Under the pieces are notes generated by a model, which saw only the letters and a list, made by a program, of their open reading frames with translations, searched no databases and had not been told where the DNA came from. The position numbers were made by a program, and so were the translations under genes. Shown piece after piece: positions 24,986 through 33,191 of a stretch of DNA of 64,000 nt. Source of the DNA: Hymenobacter yonginensis (GTDB lineage: Bacteria; Bacteroidota; Bacteroidia; Cytophagales; Hymenobacteraceae); the NCBI RefSeq assembly GCF_027625995.1, contig NZ_CP115396.1, positions 62,001-126,000 on the forward strand, given 5' to 3'. Each line of letters starts with the position of its first letter. Position 1 is the stretch's first letter.

Positions 24986-25555
24986 TTACGCCTGCTGCAG
25001 CTTGCCGCGCAACGTGGTAGCCTGGTCGGCCGTGAGCTGGATGCCGCGCACGGAACGCTCGTCCGGCGATACGGGCTCCACTAGGCGGTCCTTGCCGTAG
25101 ATGAACTCGTCCCGCTCGTAACGTGGCGGAGCCATCTTGTCGGGCTGGAGGTAGACGGCGGCTTTAGGGCAGGCTTCCTCGCAGAGGCCGCAGAAGATGC
25201 ACCGCAGCATGTTGATTTCGTAGCTGATGGCGTACTTCTCCTCGCGGTAGAGGCCTTCTTCGCCCTTTTTCCGCTCGCCGGCCACCATCGTAATGGCTTC
25301 GGCGGGGCAGGCTACGGCACACAGGCCGCAGGCCGTGCACCGCTCCCGGCCCTGCTCGTCGCGCTTGAGCACGTGCAGGCCGCGGAACGTGTTGGAGAAG
25401 GGCCGCACCTCCTCGGGGTAGCGCACGGTGGCCTTCTTCATGAAGAAGTGGCGCATCGTGATGCTCAAACCCTGGAAGATGGCCGGCAGGTACGCCCGCT
25501 CGGCCAGCGTCATCGGCTTCTTTTCTAGCTTCTTGGCTCGGTTGGTGAGTTGCAT
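24986..25555 (-). CDS. nuoI: NADH-quinone oxidoreductase subunit I
   Basis: Peripheral-arm ferredoxin-like subunit of complex I, 189 residues, holding the two [4Fe-4S] clusters N6a and N6b. Motifs are CTACGLCAVACPAEA and CIFCGLCEEACPKAA. It passes electrons from NuoG towards NuoB at the membrane. Inverted repeats lie on both sides (nuoH-nuoI and nuoI-nuoJ gaps). Confidence 0.97.
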   Translation of the reverse strand: MQLTNRAKKLEKKPMTLAERAYLPAIFQGLSITMRHFFMKKATVRYPEEVRPFSNTFRGLHVLKRDEQGRERCTACGLCAVACPAEAITMVAGERKKGEEGLYREEKYAISYEINMLRCIFCGLCEEACPKAAVYLQPDKMAPPRYERDEFIYGKDRLVEPVSPDERSVRGIQLTADQATTLRGKLQQA

Positions 25556-25590
25556 ATAGTCAGTTACGAAAACTGTCGGAATGATGGGCC

Positions 25591-25681
25591 GTCATGCAGA
25601 GCGCAGCGAAGCATCTCGCATGCGCCGCTAGCTGGTAGCACAACGTCAGCACGCGAGATGCTTCGCTGCGCTCTGCATAAC
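25591..25681. repeat. Interspersed inverted repeat, family A, in the nuoH-nuoI gap
   Basis: The left arm GTCATGCAGAGCGCAGCGAA (25591 on) pairs with the right arm ending TTCGCTGCGCTCTGCATAAC. It is one of four consecutive nuo gaps (F/G, G/H, H/I, I/J) that hold a family A or B element. Confidence 0.9.
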
Positions 25682-25703
25682 AGACGCGGGTAATTGAAGG
25701 TAC

Positions 25704-26783
25704 TTAAATCACCCCGAACAGGATGAGGCCACCGGTGAGGATGATGTTGAAGACGGCCAGCGGGATGAGGATGGTCCAGCCCAGACGCATCAGCTGATCG
25801 TAGCGGAAGCGCGGCAAAGTCCAGCGAATCCACATGAAGAAGAAGATGAAGGCGAAAATCTTCAGGAACAGGCCCACGGTACCCAGCAGCGTAATCAGGT
25901 TCTGGGCCGAAGCCAGCTCCCAGCCCTGGTTGCTCACGAACCAATCGCGCAGCTCGTACTGGAAGGGGAAGTTGAAGCCGCCGAAGTACAGCACGCTCAT
26001 CACGGCCGACACCACGAAGATGTTCACATACTCCGAGAACAGGTACAAACCCAGCTTCATCGACGAATACTCGGTGTGGTAGCCGCCCACCAGCTCAGTT
26101 TCGCACTCGGGAAGGTCGAAGGGCGTGCGGTTGGTTTCGGCAAAGGCGCACACCAGGAAGATGATGAAGCCCAGCGGCTGTTTCACGATGTTCCAGACGT
26201 GCCACTCACCGGCTGCCGACTGCTGCAGCGTGATTTCGCGCAAGCTCAGCGTGCCCGAAATCATCAGCACGGCAATCAGGGCCATGCCCATGGCCAGCTC
26301 GTAGCTGATGTTCTGCGAAGCGGCGCGGATGGCGCCCAGCAGCGAGAACTTGTTGTTGGAGGCCCAGCCGCCAATCATCACGCCGTACACGCCCAGCGAC
26401 ACCACGCCGAACACCCACAGCATACCGATATTTACCTCAATGCCCTGCAGGAAGAACAGGTTGTTGCCGAAGTTCATGATGTTGCCGAACGGAATAACCG
26501 CCGACGACATCAGGGCCGTAATCATGGCCAGGCAGGGGCCGAACACGAACAGCGCCTTGTTGGCACCGCCGGGGAAGAATTCTTCCTTCGTGAACATCTT
26601 CACGGCATCGGCCAGCGGCTGCGCCAGGCCGTAGGGACCGGCGCGGTCGGGGCCCACACGGTCCTGCAGGAATGCGGCAATTACGCGTTCCGCGTAGGTG
26701 CAATACGTCGCAATCAGCAGCGAAAGCGCGAATACGACGAAGATGACAATGGATTGCCAGCCTAGTGCGGGTAGTTCAATCAT
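25704..26783 (-). CDS. nuoH: NADH-quinone oxidoreductase subunit H
   Basis: Membrane subunit that forms the quinone chamber and the link to the proton channels, 359 residues, about eight helices. Conserved stretches are YAERVIAAFLQDRVGPDRAG, AFAETNRTPFDLPECETELV and YSSMKLGLYLFSEYVN. The C-terminal WIRWTLPRFRYDQLM is present, so the gene is complete. Start ATG at 26783. Confidence 0.97.
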   Translation of the reverse strand: MIELPALGWQSIVIFVVFALSLLIATYCTYAERVIAAFLQDRVGPDRAGPYGLAQPLADAVKMFTKEEFFPGGANKALFVFGPCLAMITALMSSAVIPFGNIMNFGNNLFFLQGIEVNIGMLWVFGVVSLGVYGVMIGGWASNNKFSLLGAIRAASQNISYELAMGMALIAVLMISGTLSLREITLQQSAAGEWHVWNIVKQPLGFIIFLVCAFAETNRTPFDLPECETELVGGYHTEYSSMKLGLYLFSEYVNIFVVSAVMSVLYFGGFNFPFQYELRDWFVSNQGWELASAQNLITLLGTVGLFLKIFAFIFFFMWIRWTLPRFRYDQLMRLGWTILIPLAVFNIILTGGLILFGVI

Positions 26784-26815
26784 ATTATTTTGAGGTGTTA
26801 GCCTTAAGGACGTCT

Positions 26816-26907
26816 GTCATGCTGAGCTTGCCGAAGCATCTCTACCGGAGGTAATCAGTTAGTCCTGCAACGAAGCGGTAGAGATGCTTCGGCAAGCTCA
26901 GCATGAC
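26816..26907. repeat. Interspersed inverted repeat, family A, in the nuoG-nuoH gap
   Basis: GTCATGCTGAGCTTGCCGAA and its exact complement ending GCTCAGCATGAC, with TCTCTACCG/CGGTAGAGA extending the stem. Centre of about 30 bases. Confidence 0.92.
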
Positions 26908-26916
26908 GTGCTGGGG

Positions 26917-27918
26917 TTAGCTACCGAGTTTCAGCGGTGGATTCTTTTCCAGGTCGCGCTGGGTGCTGGCGGGCAGGTCGGCTACTACCGATTGGTTGAG
27001 GACCGGCAACTCGTAGTGGTTGGCCGAAATAACCGAAGAACGGTCGATGTGGGCGGGGCCCTCGATGGTCCAGTCGGAAGTTTCCTTCTTCTCGAAGCGG
27101 CACTCGTTGCAGATCCACTCCTTCACTTCGCCGTACTGGTCCTTGCGGGCCGTGGTGCGCAGCACGTCGTTGCCTTTGTACCAGAGCACCACGTTGCCGG
27201 AGCACTTGGGGCAGTCACGGTGGGCATTCACGGGCTTCGTGAACCACACCCGAGACTTGAAGCGGAACGTCTTATCGGTGAGGGCGCCTACCGGGCACAC
27301 GTCGATGACGTTGCCGGAGAAGTCGTTGTCGATGATGTTCTCGATGTAGGTGCCGATTTCGGCGGCGTCGCCGCGGCCTAGTACACCGTGCACGCGGTTG
27401 TCGGTAATCTGGTTGGCCGTGTACACGCAGCGGTAGCACAGGATGCAGCGCGTCATGTGCAGCTGAATCAGCGGGCCGATGTCGATTTTCTCGAAGGTGC
27501 GGCGCTCTTCCTGGTAGCGGGTGGTGCTCACGCCGTGCTCGAAGGCGAAGTTCTGCAGATCACACTCGCCGGCCTGGTCGCACACGGGGCAATCCAGGGG
27601 GTGGTTGATGAGCAGCATCTCCACGATGCCCTTGCGCACGTCCAGCACCTGCGGGTTGGTGGTGTTTTCCACCACCATGCCATCCTGCACCGGCGTTACG
27701 CACGAGGCCACCAGCTTGGGCATGGGGCGCGGGTCTTTGGCCGAGCCGGCCGCCACACGGACGAGGCAGGCGCGGCATTTACCGCCCGAGCCTTTCAGCG
27801 GGGTGTAGTAGCACATGGCCGGGGGCACGATGCTGCCGCCAATCTGGCGGGCCGCATTCAGGATGGTGGTTCCGTCCGGAACTTCCACCTCGATGCCGTC
27901 GAAAGTAATTTTAGCCAT
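26917..27918 (-). CDS. nuoG: NADH-quinone oxidoreductase subunit G, short form
   Basis: Iron-sulfur subunit of the complex I electron-input arm, 333 residues. The N-terminal [2Fe-2S] motif is CYYTPLKGSGGKCRACLV, the His-ligated [4Fe-4S] site is HPLDCPVCDQAGECDLQN, and CILCYRCVY with CPVGAL form the N4 cluster. The large C-terminal molybdopterin-oxidoreductase-like domain of the E. coli protein is absent, while a Cys motif (CPKC...CNEC) near the C-terminus remains. This short form is usual in Bacteroidota and is not a truncation here: the frame ends cleanly before the repeat. Confidence 0.93.
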   Translation of the reverse strand: MAKITFDGIEVEVPDGTTILNAARQIGGSIVPPAMCYYTPLKGSGGKCRACLVRVAAGSAKDPRPMPKLVASCVTPVQDGMVVENTTNPQVLDVRKGIVEMLLINHPLDCPVCDQAGECDLQNFAFEHGVSTTRYQEERRTFEKIDIGPLIQLHMTRCILCYRCVYTANQITDNRVHGVLGRGDAAEIGTYIENIIDNDFSGNVIDVCPVGALTDKTFRFKSRVWFTKPVNAHRDCPKCSGNVVLWYKGNDVLRTTARKDQYGEVKEWICNECRFEKKETSDWTIEGPAHIDRSSVISANHYELPVLNQSVVADLPASTQRDLEKNPPLKLGS

Positions 27919-27941
27919 TGAAGTTATGTCGTCTTTAGGTC

Positions 27942-28055
27942 GTCATGCTGAGCGTAGCGCAGCGAAGTCGAAGCATCTCTACCGCAGTGGTAATTCAAAT
28001 AACTCAACGAAGCGGTAGAGATGCTTCGGCAAGCGGACGCCAGATGAGGCATGAC
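27942..28055. repeat. Interspersed inverted repeat, family A, in the nuoF-nuoG gap
   Basis: The left arm GTCATGCTGAGCGTAGCGCA...CGAAGCATCTCTACCG pairs with CGGTAGAGATGCTTCGGC... The outer part of the right arm has diverged (AAGCGGACGCCAGATGAGG) before the final CATGAC. It shows that arms of this family mutate separately. Confidence 0.85.
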
Positions 28056-28061
28056 GTTCAG

Positions 28062-29402
28062 TTATACCAGCACAGTTCCGGCCCGGTACACCGCGCCGGG
28101 CTGGGCGGCTTCCTTGGCGTGGGTCACGTGCCACTCAAACTCGTGGCGGAAGTGGCGCACGGCGGCGGCAACGGGCCAGGCGGCAGCTTCACCGAGGGGG
28201 CAGATGGTATTGCCCTCGATTTGCTTGGCCACGCTCACCAGCAGGTCGATGTCCTCCATGTGGCCGTGGCCGTGCTCGAGGCGGTGCAGCACCTTCTCCA
28301 TCCAGCCCGTACCCTCGCGGCAGGGCGAGCATTGCCCGCACGACTCGTGGTGGTAGAAGCGGCTGAAGTTCCAGGTGTTGCGCACGATGCAGGTCGTCTC
28401 GTCCATGGCAATAAAGCCACCCGAGCCCAGCATGGTGCCCGTCACGAAGCCGCCGTCGCTCAGCGACTCGTAGGTCATCAGGCGGTTTTCACCGGCGGCG
28501 GTTTTCAGGATCAGCTCCTTAGGCAGAATCGGCACCGACGAGCCACCGGCTACCACGGCCTTCAGGTCGCGGCCTTTCCAGATGCCGCCGCAGTACTCAT
28601 CGGAGTAGATGAATTCCTCGACGGGCAAGCCCAGCTCAATTTCGTAGATGCCGGGCTTGTTGAGGTGGCCGCAGGCCGAAATCAGCTTGGTGCCGGTGCT
28701 CCGGCCCACCCCGATTTTGGCGTACTCGTCGCCGCCCTCGTTCACAATCACCGGCACGGCCGCAATGGATTCTACGTTGTTCACCACCGTGGGGCGGGCG
28801 TAGAGGCCCTGCACAGCCGGGAATGGGGGCTTATTGCGCGGGTTGCCGCGCTTGCCCTCCAGGCTTTCCAGCAGCGCGGTTTCCTCCCCGCAGATGTAGG
28901 CGCCACCGCCGGGGTGCACGTGCAGGTCCAGGTCGTAGCCCGAGCCCAGGATGTTTTTGCCCAGGAAACCGGCCGCGTAGGCCTCAGCAATGGCTTTTTC
29001 CAGGATGCGCAGCACGTACAACAACTCGCCGCGGATGTAGATGTACGAGGTGTTGGCGCCCAGCGCGTACGAGCTCGTAATCATGCCCTCGATGAGCAGG
29101 TGGGGCAGCTTCGACATCAGCTGGCGGTCCTTGAAGGTGCCCGGCTCCGATTCGTCGGCGTTGCAGACGAGGTAGCGCGGCACGCCCTCGGGCTTGGCCA
29201 GGAAGCTCCACTTCATGCCCGTGGGGAAGCCTGCGCCGCCGCGGCCCCGCAGGCCCGACTTCTTCACTTCTTCCACCACCTCATCGGGCGTCATCGTTTT
29301 CAGGGCCTTCTCCACCGAGCGGTAACCGCCGTGCTTGCGGTACACCTCCAGGGTGTCGATGCCTTCAACGTTAATATGTTCGGTCAGCAGTTTGCGTCCC
29401 AT
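28062..29402 (-). CDS. nuoF: NADH-quinone oxidoreductase subunit F
   Basis: NADH-binding flavoprotein subunit, 446 residues. The glycine-rich NADH/FMN site is LRGRGGAGFPTGMKW, with CNADESEPGTFKDR next to the flavin and the [4Fe-4S] N3 ligands in ESCGQCSPCREGTGWM. It accepts hydride from NADH and passes electrons to the iron-sulfur chain. It starts 20 bases after nuoE; ATG at 29402. Confidence 0.98.
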   Translation of the reverse strand: MGRKLLTEHINVEGIDTLEVYRKHGGYRSVEKALKTMTPDEVVEEVKKSGLRGRGGAGFPTGMKWSFLAKPEGVPRYLVCNADESEPGTFKDRQLMSKLPHLLIEGMITSSYALGANTSYIYIRGELLYVLRILEKAIAEAYAAGFLGKNILGSGYDLDLHVHPGGGAYICGEETALLESLEGKRGNPRNKPPFPAVQGLYARPTVVNNVESIAAVPVIVNEGGDEYAKIGVGRSTGTKLISACGHLNKPGIYEIELGLPVEEFIYSDEYCGGIWKGRDLKAVVAGGSSVPILPKELILKTAAGENRLMTYESLSDGGFVTGTMLGSGGFIAMDETTCIVRNTWNFSRFYHHESCGQCSPCREGTGWMEKVLHRLEHGHGHMEDIDLLVSVAKQIEGNTICPLGEAAAWPVAAAVRHFRHEFEWHVTHAKEAAQPGAVYRAGTVLV

Positions 29403-29422
29403 AGGTTCAGAGCTGAAAGACG

Positions 29423-29992
29423 TTAGTTGTTGGCCACTGCGTTCGGGAGGCCGGTTTCTTCCCAGGGCAGGGCGGGGCGGTGCACCTGGTTGCGCAACTC
29501 CGTGAGCATGGCGTCCACGGCTTCCGGGGTATCAAGCTGCTCGTAGTATTTCTCGCGGACCTGCACGATGGGGGCGAAGCCGCAGGCGGCCAGGCACTCC
29601 ACTTCCTTCAGGGTGAACAGGCCATCTTCCGAAGCCGGACCGCCTACTTTGGCGCCCGTGATGCGCTCCAGATGGGCCGTCAACTCGTCGGAGCCGCGCA
29701 GCATGCAGGGGCCCGTGCGGCAGATTTCCAGCACGTGCTTGCCAACTGGCTTGAGGTTGAACATGGTGTAGAACGACGACACCTCGTACACCTCAATCGG
29801 GGCCACGCCCAGCACTTCGGCCACCAGATACTGCACTTCGGGGCTCACCCAGCCGCCAAATTCGGCCTGGGCAATGTGCAGCACCGGCAGCATGGCCGAT
29901 TTGCGGCGCTCCTCCGGGTATTGCTTGCAGATGCGCGCAATTTCAGCCTGAGCGGCTTCGGAGAATTGCGGCTTGGTAGCAGTCGATTCCAT
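29423..29992 (-). CDS. nuoE: NADH-quinone oxidoreductase subunit E
   Basis: A 24-kDa-type subunit with the [2Fe-2S] N1a cluster, 189 residues. Ligands are in CRTGPCMLRG and in ECLAACGFAP. The ATG at 29992 (MESTATKPQFSEAAQ) is preferred. The longer start at 30037 would overlap the end of nuoD by 23 bases and adds residues without family support. It precedes nuoF by 20 bases. Confidence 0.95.
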   Translation of the reverse strand: MESTATKPQFSEAAQAEIARICKQYPEERRKSAMLPVLHIAQAEFGGWVSPEVQYLVAEVLGVAPIEVYEVSSFYTMFNLKPVGKHVLEICRTGPCMLRGSDELTAHLERITGAKVGGPASEDGLFTLKEVECLAACGFAPIVQVREKYYEQLDTPEAVDAMLTELRNQVHRPALPWEETGLPNAVANN

Positions 29993-30014
29993 ATCAGTTG
30001 TATTCAGCAAAAAA

Positions 30015-31283
30015 CTACGCGTCGAGCTCCCCGGCAATTACGTTCATCGACGACAGCGTCACGATGGCGTCGGAGAGGGTCTGGCCCACCACCATTTCGG
30101 TGTAGGCCTGGTAGTAGATGAAGCAGGGCCGGCGGAAGTGCAGGCGGTAGGGCGTGCGGCCGCCGTCGGACACGAGGTAGAAGCCCAACTCGCCGTTGCC
30201 GCCTTCCACCGAGTGGTAAACCTCGCCCACGGGAGCGTCAATCTCGCCCATCACAATCTTGAAGTGATAGATGAGGGCTTCCATGTTCTGGTACACGGCC
30301 TGCTTGGGCGGCAGGTAGAAGTGCGGCGCATCGGCGTGGTAGGGGCCTGCGGGCAGATTTTCCAGCGCCTGCGTGATGATGCGCAGGCTCTGCCAGATTT
30401 CCTCGTTGCGCACCATAAACCGGTCGTAGGTGTCGCCCTTGGTGCCCACCGGAATTTCAAACTCGAAGTCCTGGTAGCTGGAGTAGGGGTTCATCACCCG
30501 CACGTCGTAATCGACGCCGGCGGCGCGCAGGTTGGGGCCGGTGAAGCCGTAGTTGAGGGCGCGCTCGGCCGAAATGCCGCCCACGTCCACCACGCGGTCC
30601 ATGAAGATGCGGTTGCGGTTGAACATCTTCTCGAACTCCGCCATCACGGCCGGGAAGGTCTTCAGCCAGGCGCGCAGCTTGGCAATGGCCACGTCGGAGA
30701 AGTCGCGCTCCATGCCGCCTACACGGCCCATGTTGGTGGTGAGGCGGGCGCCGCTTACTTCTTCGTAAATCTCGTACACCTTCTCCCGCTCATCCATGAG
30801 GTAGAGGAAGCCGGTGAAAGCGCCCGTATCCACGCCCAGAATGCCGTTGCAGATCAGGTGGTCGGTGATGCGGGCCAGTTCCATCAGGATAACCCGAATG
30901 TACTGGGCGCGCTTCGGAACTTCCACGCCGAGCAGCTTTTCCACCGTCATGTGCCAGCCCATGTTGTTGATGGGCGACGAACAGTAGTTCATGCGGTCCG
31001 TCAGGGGCGTAATCTGGTAGAAGGGCCGGCGCTCGGCAATCTTCTCGAAGGCGCGGTGGATGTAGCCGATAGTGGGCACACCCGCCACAATCCGCTCGCC
31101 GTCCATCTGCAGAATGTTCTGGAAGATGCCGTGGGTAGCGGGGTGCGTGGGGCCCAGGTTCAGCGTGGTGAGCTCCTGGTTGAAGTCGTTGACGGTCGGG
31201 GCCAGCGGGTTCAGCCGCGGCTCCTGCTCCCGGGCCGACTCAATGATTTTATGGGTGCCTTCCAGCGTGTCGTTTACTGCCAT
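30015..31283 (-). CDS. nuoD: NADH-quinone oxidoreductase subunit D
   Basis: A 49-kDa-type subunit lining the quinone site, 422 residues. Typical motifs are NLGPTHPATHGIFQ near the N-terminus, YCSSPINNMGWHMTVEKLLG, RVGGMERDFSD and SMNVIAGELD at the C-terminus. NuoC and NuoD are separate genes here, not fused as in E. coli. Start ATG at 31283. Confidence 0.98.
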   Translation of the reverse strand: MAVNDTLEGTHKIIESAREQEPRLNPLAPTVNDFNQELTTLNLGPTHPATHGIFQNILQMDGERIVAGVPTIGYIHRAFEKIAERRPFYQITPLTDRMNYCSSPINNMGWHMTVEKLLGVEVPKRAQYIRVILMELARITDHLICNGILGVDTGAFTGFLYLMDEREKVYEIYEEVSGARLTTNMGRVGGMERDFSDVAIAKLRAWLKTFPAVMAEFEKMFNRNRIFMDRVVDVGGISAERALNYGFTGPNLRAAGVDYDVRVMNPYSSYQDFEFEIPVGTKGDTYDRFMVRNEEIWQSLRIITQALENLPAGPYHADAPHFYLPPKQAVYQNMEALIYHFKIVMGEIDAPVGEVYHSVEGGNGELGFYLVSDGGRTPYRLHFRRPCFIYYQAYTEMVVGQTLSDAIVTLSSMNVIAGELDA

Positions 31284-31287
31284 CTGG

Positions 31288-31377
31288 TTTGGTGCTTAGT
31301 GCTCAGTGCTTCGTGCTTAGTAATCAGGTCTGATTTTGTTGCCTATGCACCAAGCACAAGGCACTAAGCACTAAAAA
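31288..31377. repeat. Hairpin of heptamer units in the nuoC-nuoD gap (family G)
   Basis: Units TGCTTAG/TGCTCAG/TGCTTCG/TGCTTAG on the left face AAGCACAAGGCACTAAGCAC on the right. The composition differs from the flanking genes; it fills the 95-base gap. Confidence 0.75.
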
Positions 31378-31378
31378 A

Positions 31379-31942
31379 CTATCGTCCGAAGAACAGGTCG
31401 GTTTTGTCTTCGCGGGTGCCGTCTTCCAGGGCGTATTCCTTGCGCATCGGGTGGTAGTCCATGTCCTCCACGTTGAGGATGCGCATGAGGTTGGGGTGGC
31501 CGGGGAAGATGATGCCGTAGAAATCGAAGGCCTCGCGCTCCATCCAGTTGGCGGTGGCGTAGAGGTCGGTCAGGGTCGGGGCAACCGGGTCGGCAATCGG
31601 GAAGAAGATCTTCAGCCGCAACCGGATGTTCTGGGTGAGGCTGTGCAGGTGGTACACCATGCCGAGTTCCTGACCGGGCCGGTCGGGGAAATGCATGCCG
31701 CACATCGTGGTCAGGAAGTTGAGCTGCAACTCCTCGTCCTTCTGCAGGCTTTCAATGATGTCGTGAATCCGCTCCCGGGTGGTGGTGGCGGTCAGCAGGC
31801 CGTAGGGCTCCTCCACATCGGTGAAGGCGTCGGCCCCGAACAGGCGGTGCAGCAGAGCCAGCAGCTGCGCGTTTTTCTGCGCGGCCGGGTCCTGGGCGGC
31901 AGCCTGTTCCTGAGCCGGGATGGATTCGTTCTGGTCAGCCAT
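31379..31942 (-). CDS. nuoC: NADH-quinone oxidoreductase subunit C
   Basis: A 30-kDa-type subunit of complex I, 187 residues. The family signature ATANWMEREAFDFYGIIF followed by GHPNLMRIL is seen near residues 125-155. The N-terminal 25 residues are alanine/glutamine-rich and look unstructured. Heptamer hairpins lie on both sides. Start ATG at 31942. Confidence 0.96.
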   Translation of the reverse strand: MADQNESIPAQEQAAAQDPAAQKNAQLLALLHRLFGADAFTDVEEPYGLLTATTTRERIHDIIESLQKDEELQLNFLTTMCGMHFPDRPGQELGMVYHLHSLTQNIRLRLKIFFPIADPVAPTLTDLYATANWMEREAFDFYGIIFPGHPNLMRILNVEDMDYHPMRKEYALEDGTREDKTDLFFGR

Positions 31943-31944
31943 TT

Positions 31945-32031
31945 CTGAGTACTTAGTATTGAGTATTTGGTATTGAGTATTGAGCTGCCGACTATGAAAA
32001 GTCTAGCTACTCAATACCCAATACTTACTAC
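31945..32031. repeat. Hairpin of heptamer units in the nuoB-nuoC gap (family G)
   Basis: TACTTAG-TATTGAG-TATTTGG-TATTGAG-TATTGAG repeats on the left pair with CTACTCAATACCCAATACTT on the right. It is closely related to 14935-15012. Confidence 0.8.
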
Positions 32032-32586
32032 TTACTTGATGTTGTACGACGCCAGCAGGGCCTGATACTCGGGCGAGTTGCGGCGGCGGAAGGATTCGTT
32101 TTTGGCCAGGTCCTGAATGCGCATCAGGCCGTCGAGCACCTGCTCGGGGCGGGGTGGGCAGCCGGGCACGTACACGTCCACCGGAATGATCCGGTCGATG
32201 CCCTGGAGCACGGAGTAGGTGTCAAAGATACCGCCCGAGGAGGCGCAGGCACCCATGGCCAGCACCCAGCGGGGCTCGGCCATCTGCTCGTACACCTGCT
32301 TCACGATGGGCGCCATCTTCTTGGCGATGGTGCCCATCACCATCAGCAGGTCGGCCTGCCGGGGCGAGAAGCTGGGACGCTCCGAGCCGAAGCGGGAGAT
32401 GTCGTAGCGGGAGCCCATGGTGGCCATGAACTCGATGCCGCAGCAGGAGGTGGCGAAGGGCAGCGGCCAGAGTGAGTTGGCGCGGGCAATGCCCACCACT
32501 TTCTCCAGGGAGGTAGCAAAGAAGCCGGCGCCTTCGAGGCCGTCGGGCGCGTCTACCGTTTTGATTTCAGGAACTCGGGTATCCAT
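32032..32586 (-). CDS. nuoB: NADH-quinone oxidoreductase subunit B
   Basis: PSST-type subunit with the terminal [4Fe-4S] cluster N2, 184 residues. Ligands are the tandem cysteines of [11 protein letters not shown], the cysteine of [10 protein letters not shown] and that of [10 protein letters not shown]. It delivers electrons to quinone. Start ATG at 32586, 81 bases after nuoA; a short GGCAAC...GTTGCC hairpin lies in that gap (32629-32658). Confidence 0.97.
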   Translation of the reverse strand: MDTRVPEIKTVDAPDGLEGAGFFATSLEKVVGIARANSLWPLPFATSCCGIEFMATMGSRYDISRFGSERPSFSPRQADLLMVMGTIAKKMAPIVKQVYEQMAEPRWVLAMGACASSGGIFDTYSVLQGIDRIIPVDVYVPGCPPRPEQVLDGLMRIQDLAKNESFRRRNSPEYQALLASYNIK

Positions 32587-32667
32587 GAGAGCAAGTCAGA
32601 TTTGGGAAGCGGCGACGCTTCAGAAAGGCAACATCCGGCCGGGGCCAAAGGTTGCCGCCACCAGGGC

Positions 32668-33060
32668 TTAACGGGCTTCGTTCCAGCGTAGAACGCCTTT
32701 TTTGATAACGTAGGCGAAGCCAGCCATCAGCAAAGCCAGGAATACAATCATCTCGTAGAAGCCGGTGGTGCCCAGCTGGCGGAAGTTCACGGCCCAGGGG
32801 TACATGAAGATGACTTCCACGTCGAAGAGCACGAACAGGATAGCCGTGAGGAAGTATTTCACCGAAATCGGGGTGCGGGCGTTGCCCACCGACTCGATGC
32901 CGCACTCGAAGGCTTCATCCTTCACCACGCTCTTGCGGCGCGGGCCCAGCAGGTGAGACGTAATCATGGCGAAGGCCACGAAGGCCACGGCCAGCACAAA
33001 CTGCACCACGATGGGCAGGAAATCCTGGGGCTGATATTGGGTCGGAACGGCGAGAAGCAT
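32668..33060 (-). CDS. nuoA: NADH-quinone oxidoreductase subunit A
   Basis: Small three-helix membrane subunit of complex I, about 130 residues. Its loop motif KDEAFECGIESVGNARTPIS holds the redox-state-sensitive cysteine. The ATG at 33060 (MLLAVPTQYQPQDF) is preferred. An in-frame ATG at 33096 sits about where transcription should begin, and the upstream TTG at 33105 is part of the promoter itself. It is the first gene of the nuoA-J block. Confidence 0.93.
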   Translation of the reverse strand: MLLAVPTQYQPQDFLPIVVQFVLAVAFVAFAMITSHLLGPRRKSVVKDEAFECGIESVGNARTPISVKYFLTAILFVLFDVEVIFMYPWAVNFRQLGTTGFYEMIVFLALLMAGFAYVIKKGVLRWNEAR

Positions 33061-33102
33061 AGGCTGCGACAAATAAACGCCGCGTAGAAACGGCATGGGA
33101 GG

Positions 33103-33133
33103 CAAAGGTAGGACCTAGCCGGTTGGGAACAAA
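33103..33133 (-). promoter_or_regulatory. nuo operon promoter, full Bacteroidota-type consensus
   Basis: The minus strand reads TTTG (33133-33130), 19 bases, then TACCTTTG (33110-33103). This exactly fits the -33/-7 pattern TTTG-N19-TAnnTTTG of the Bacteroidota housekeeping sigma factor. Transcription would start near 33096, giving a leader of about 36 bases before the nuoA ATG at 33060. Confidence 0.82.
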
Positions 33134-33191
33134 GGTGAAATAGGAGGGTAGGGGAAAGGCGTATATTCACTCTATCCGCTAGATTCAGACG

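Noticed and set aside
26917-27918. nuoG as a frameshifted or truncated pseudogene
   Set aside because: All iron-sulfur motifs are intact, and the short form without the molybdopterin domain is usual in Bacteroidota. No remnant of the missing domain follows.
33061-33105. nuoA start at TTG 33105
   Set aside because: This codon lies inside the -7 box TACCTTTG, so the mRNA would not contain it.
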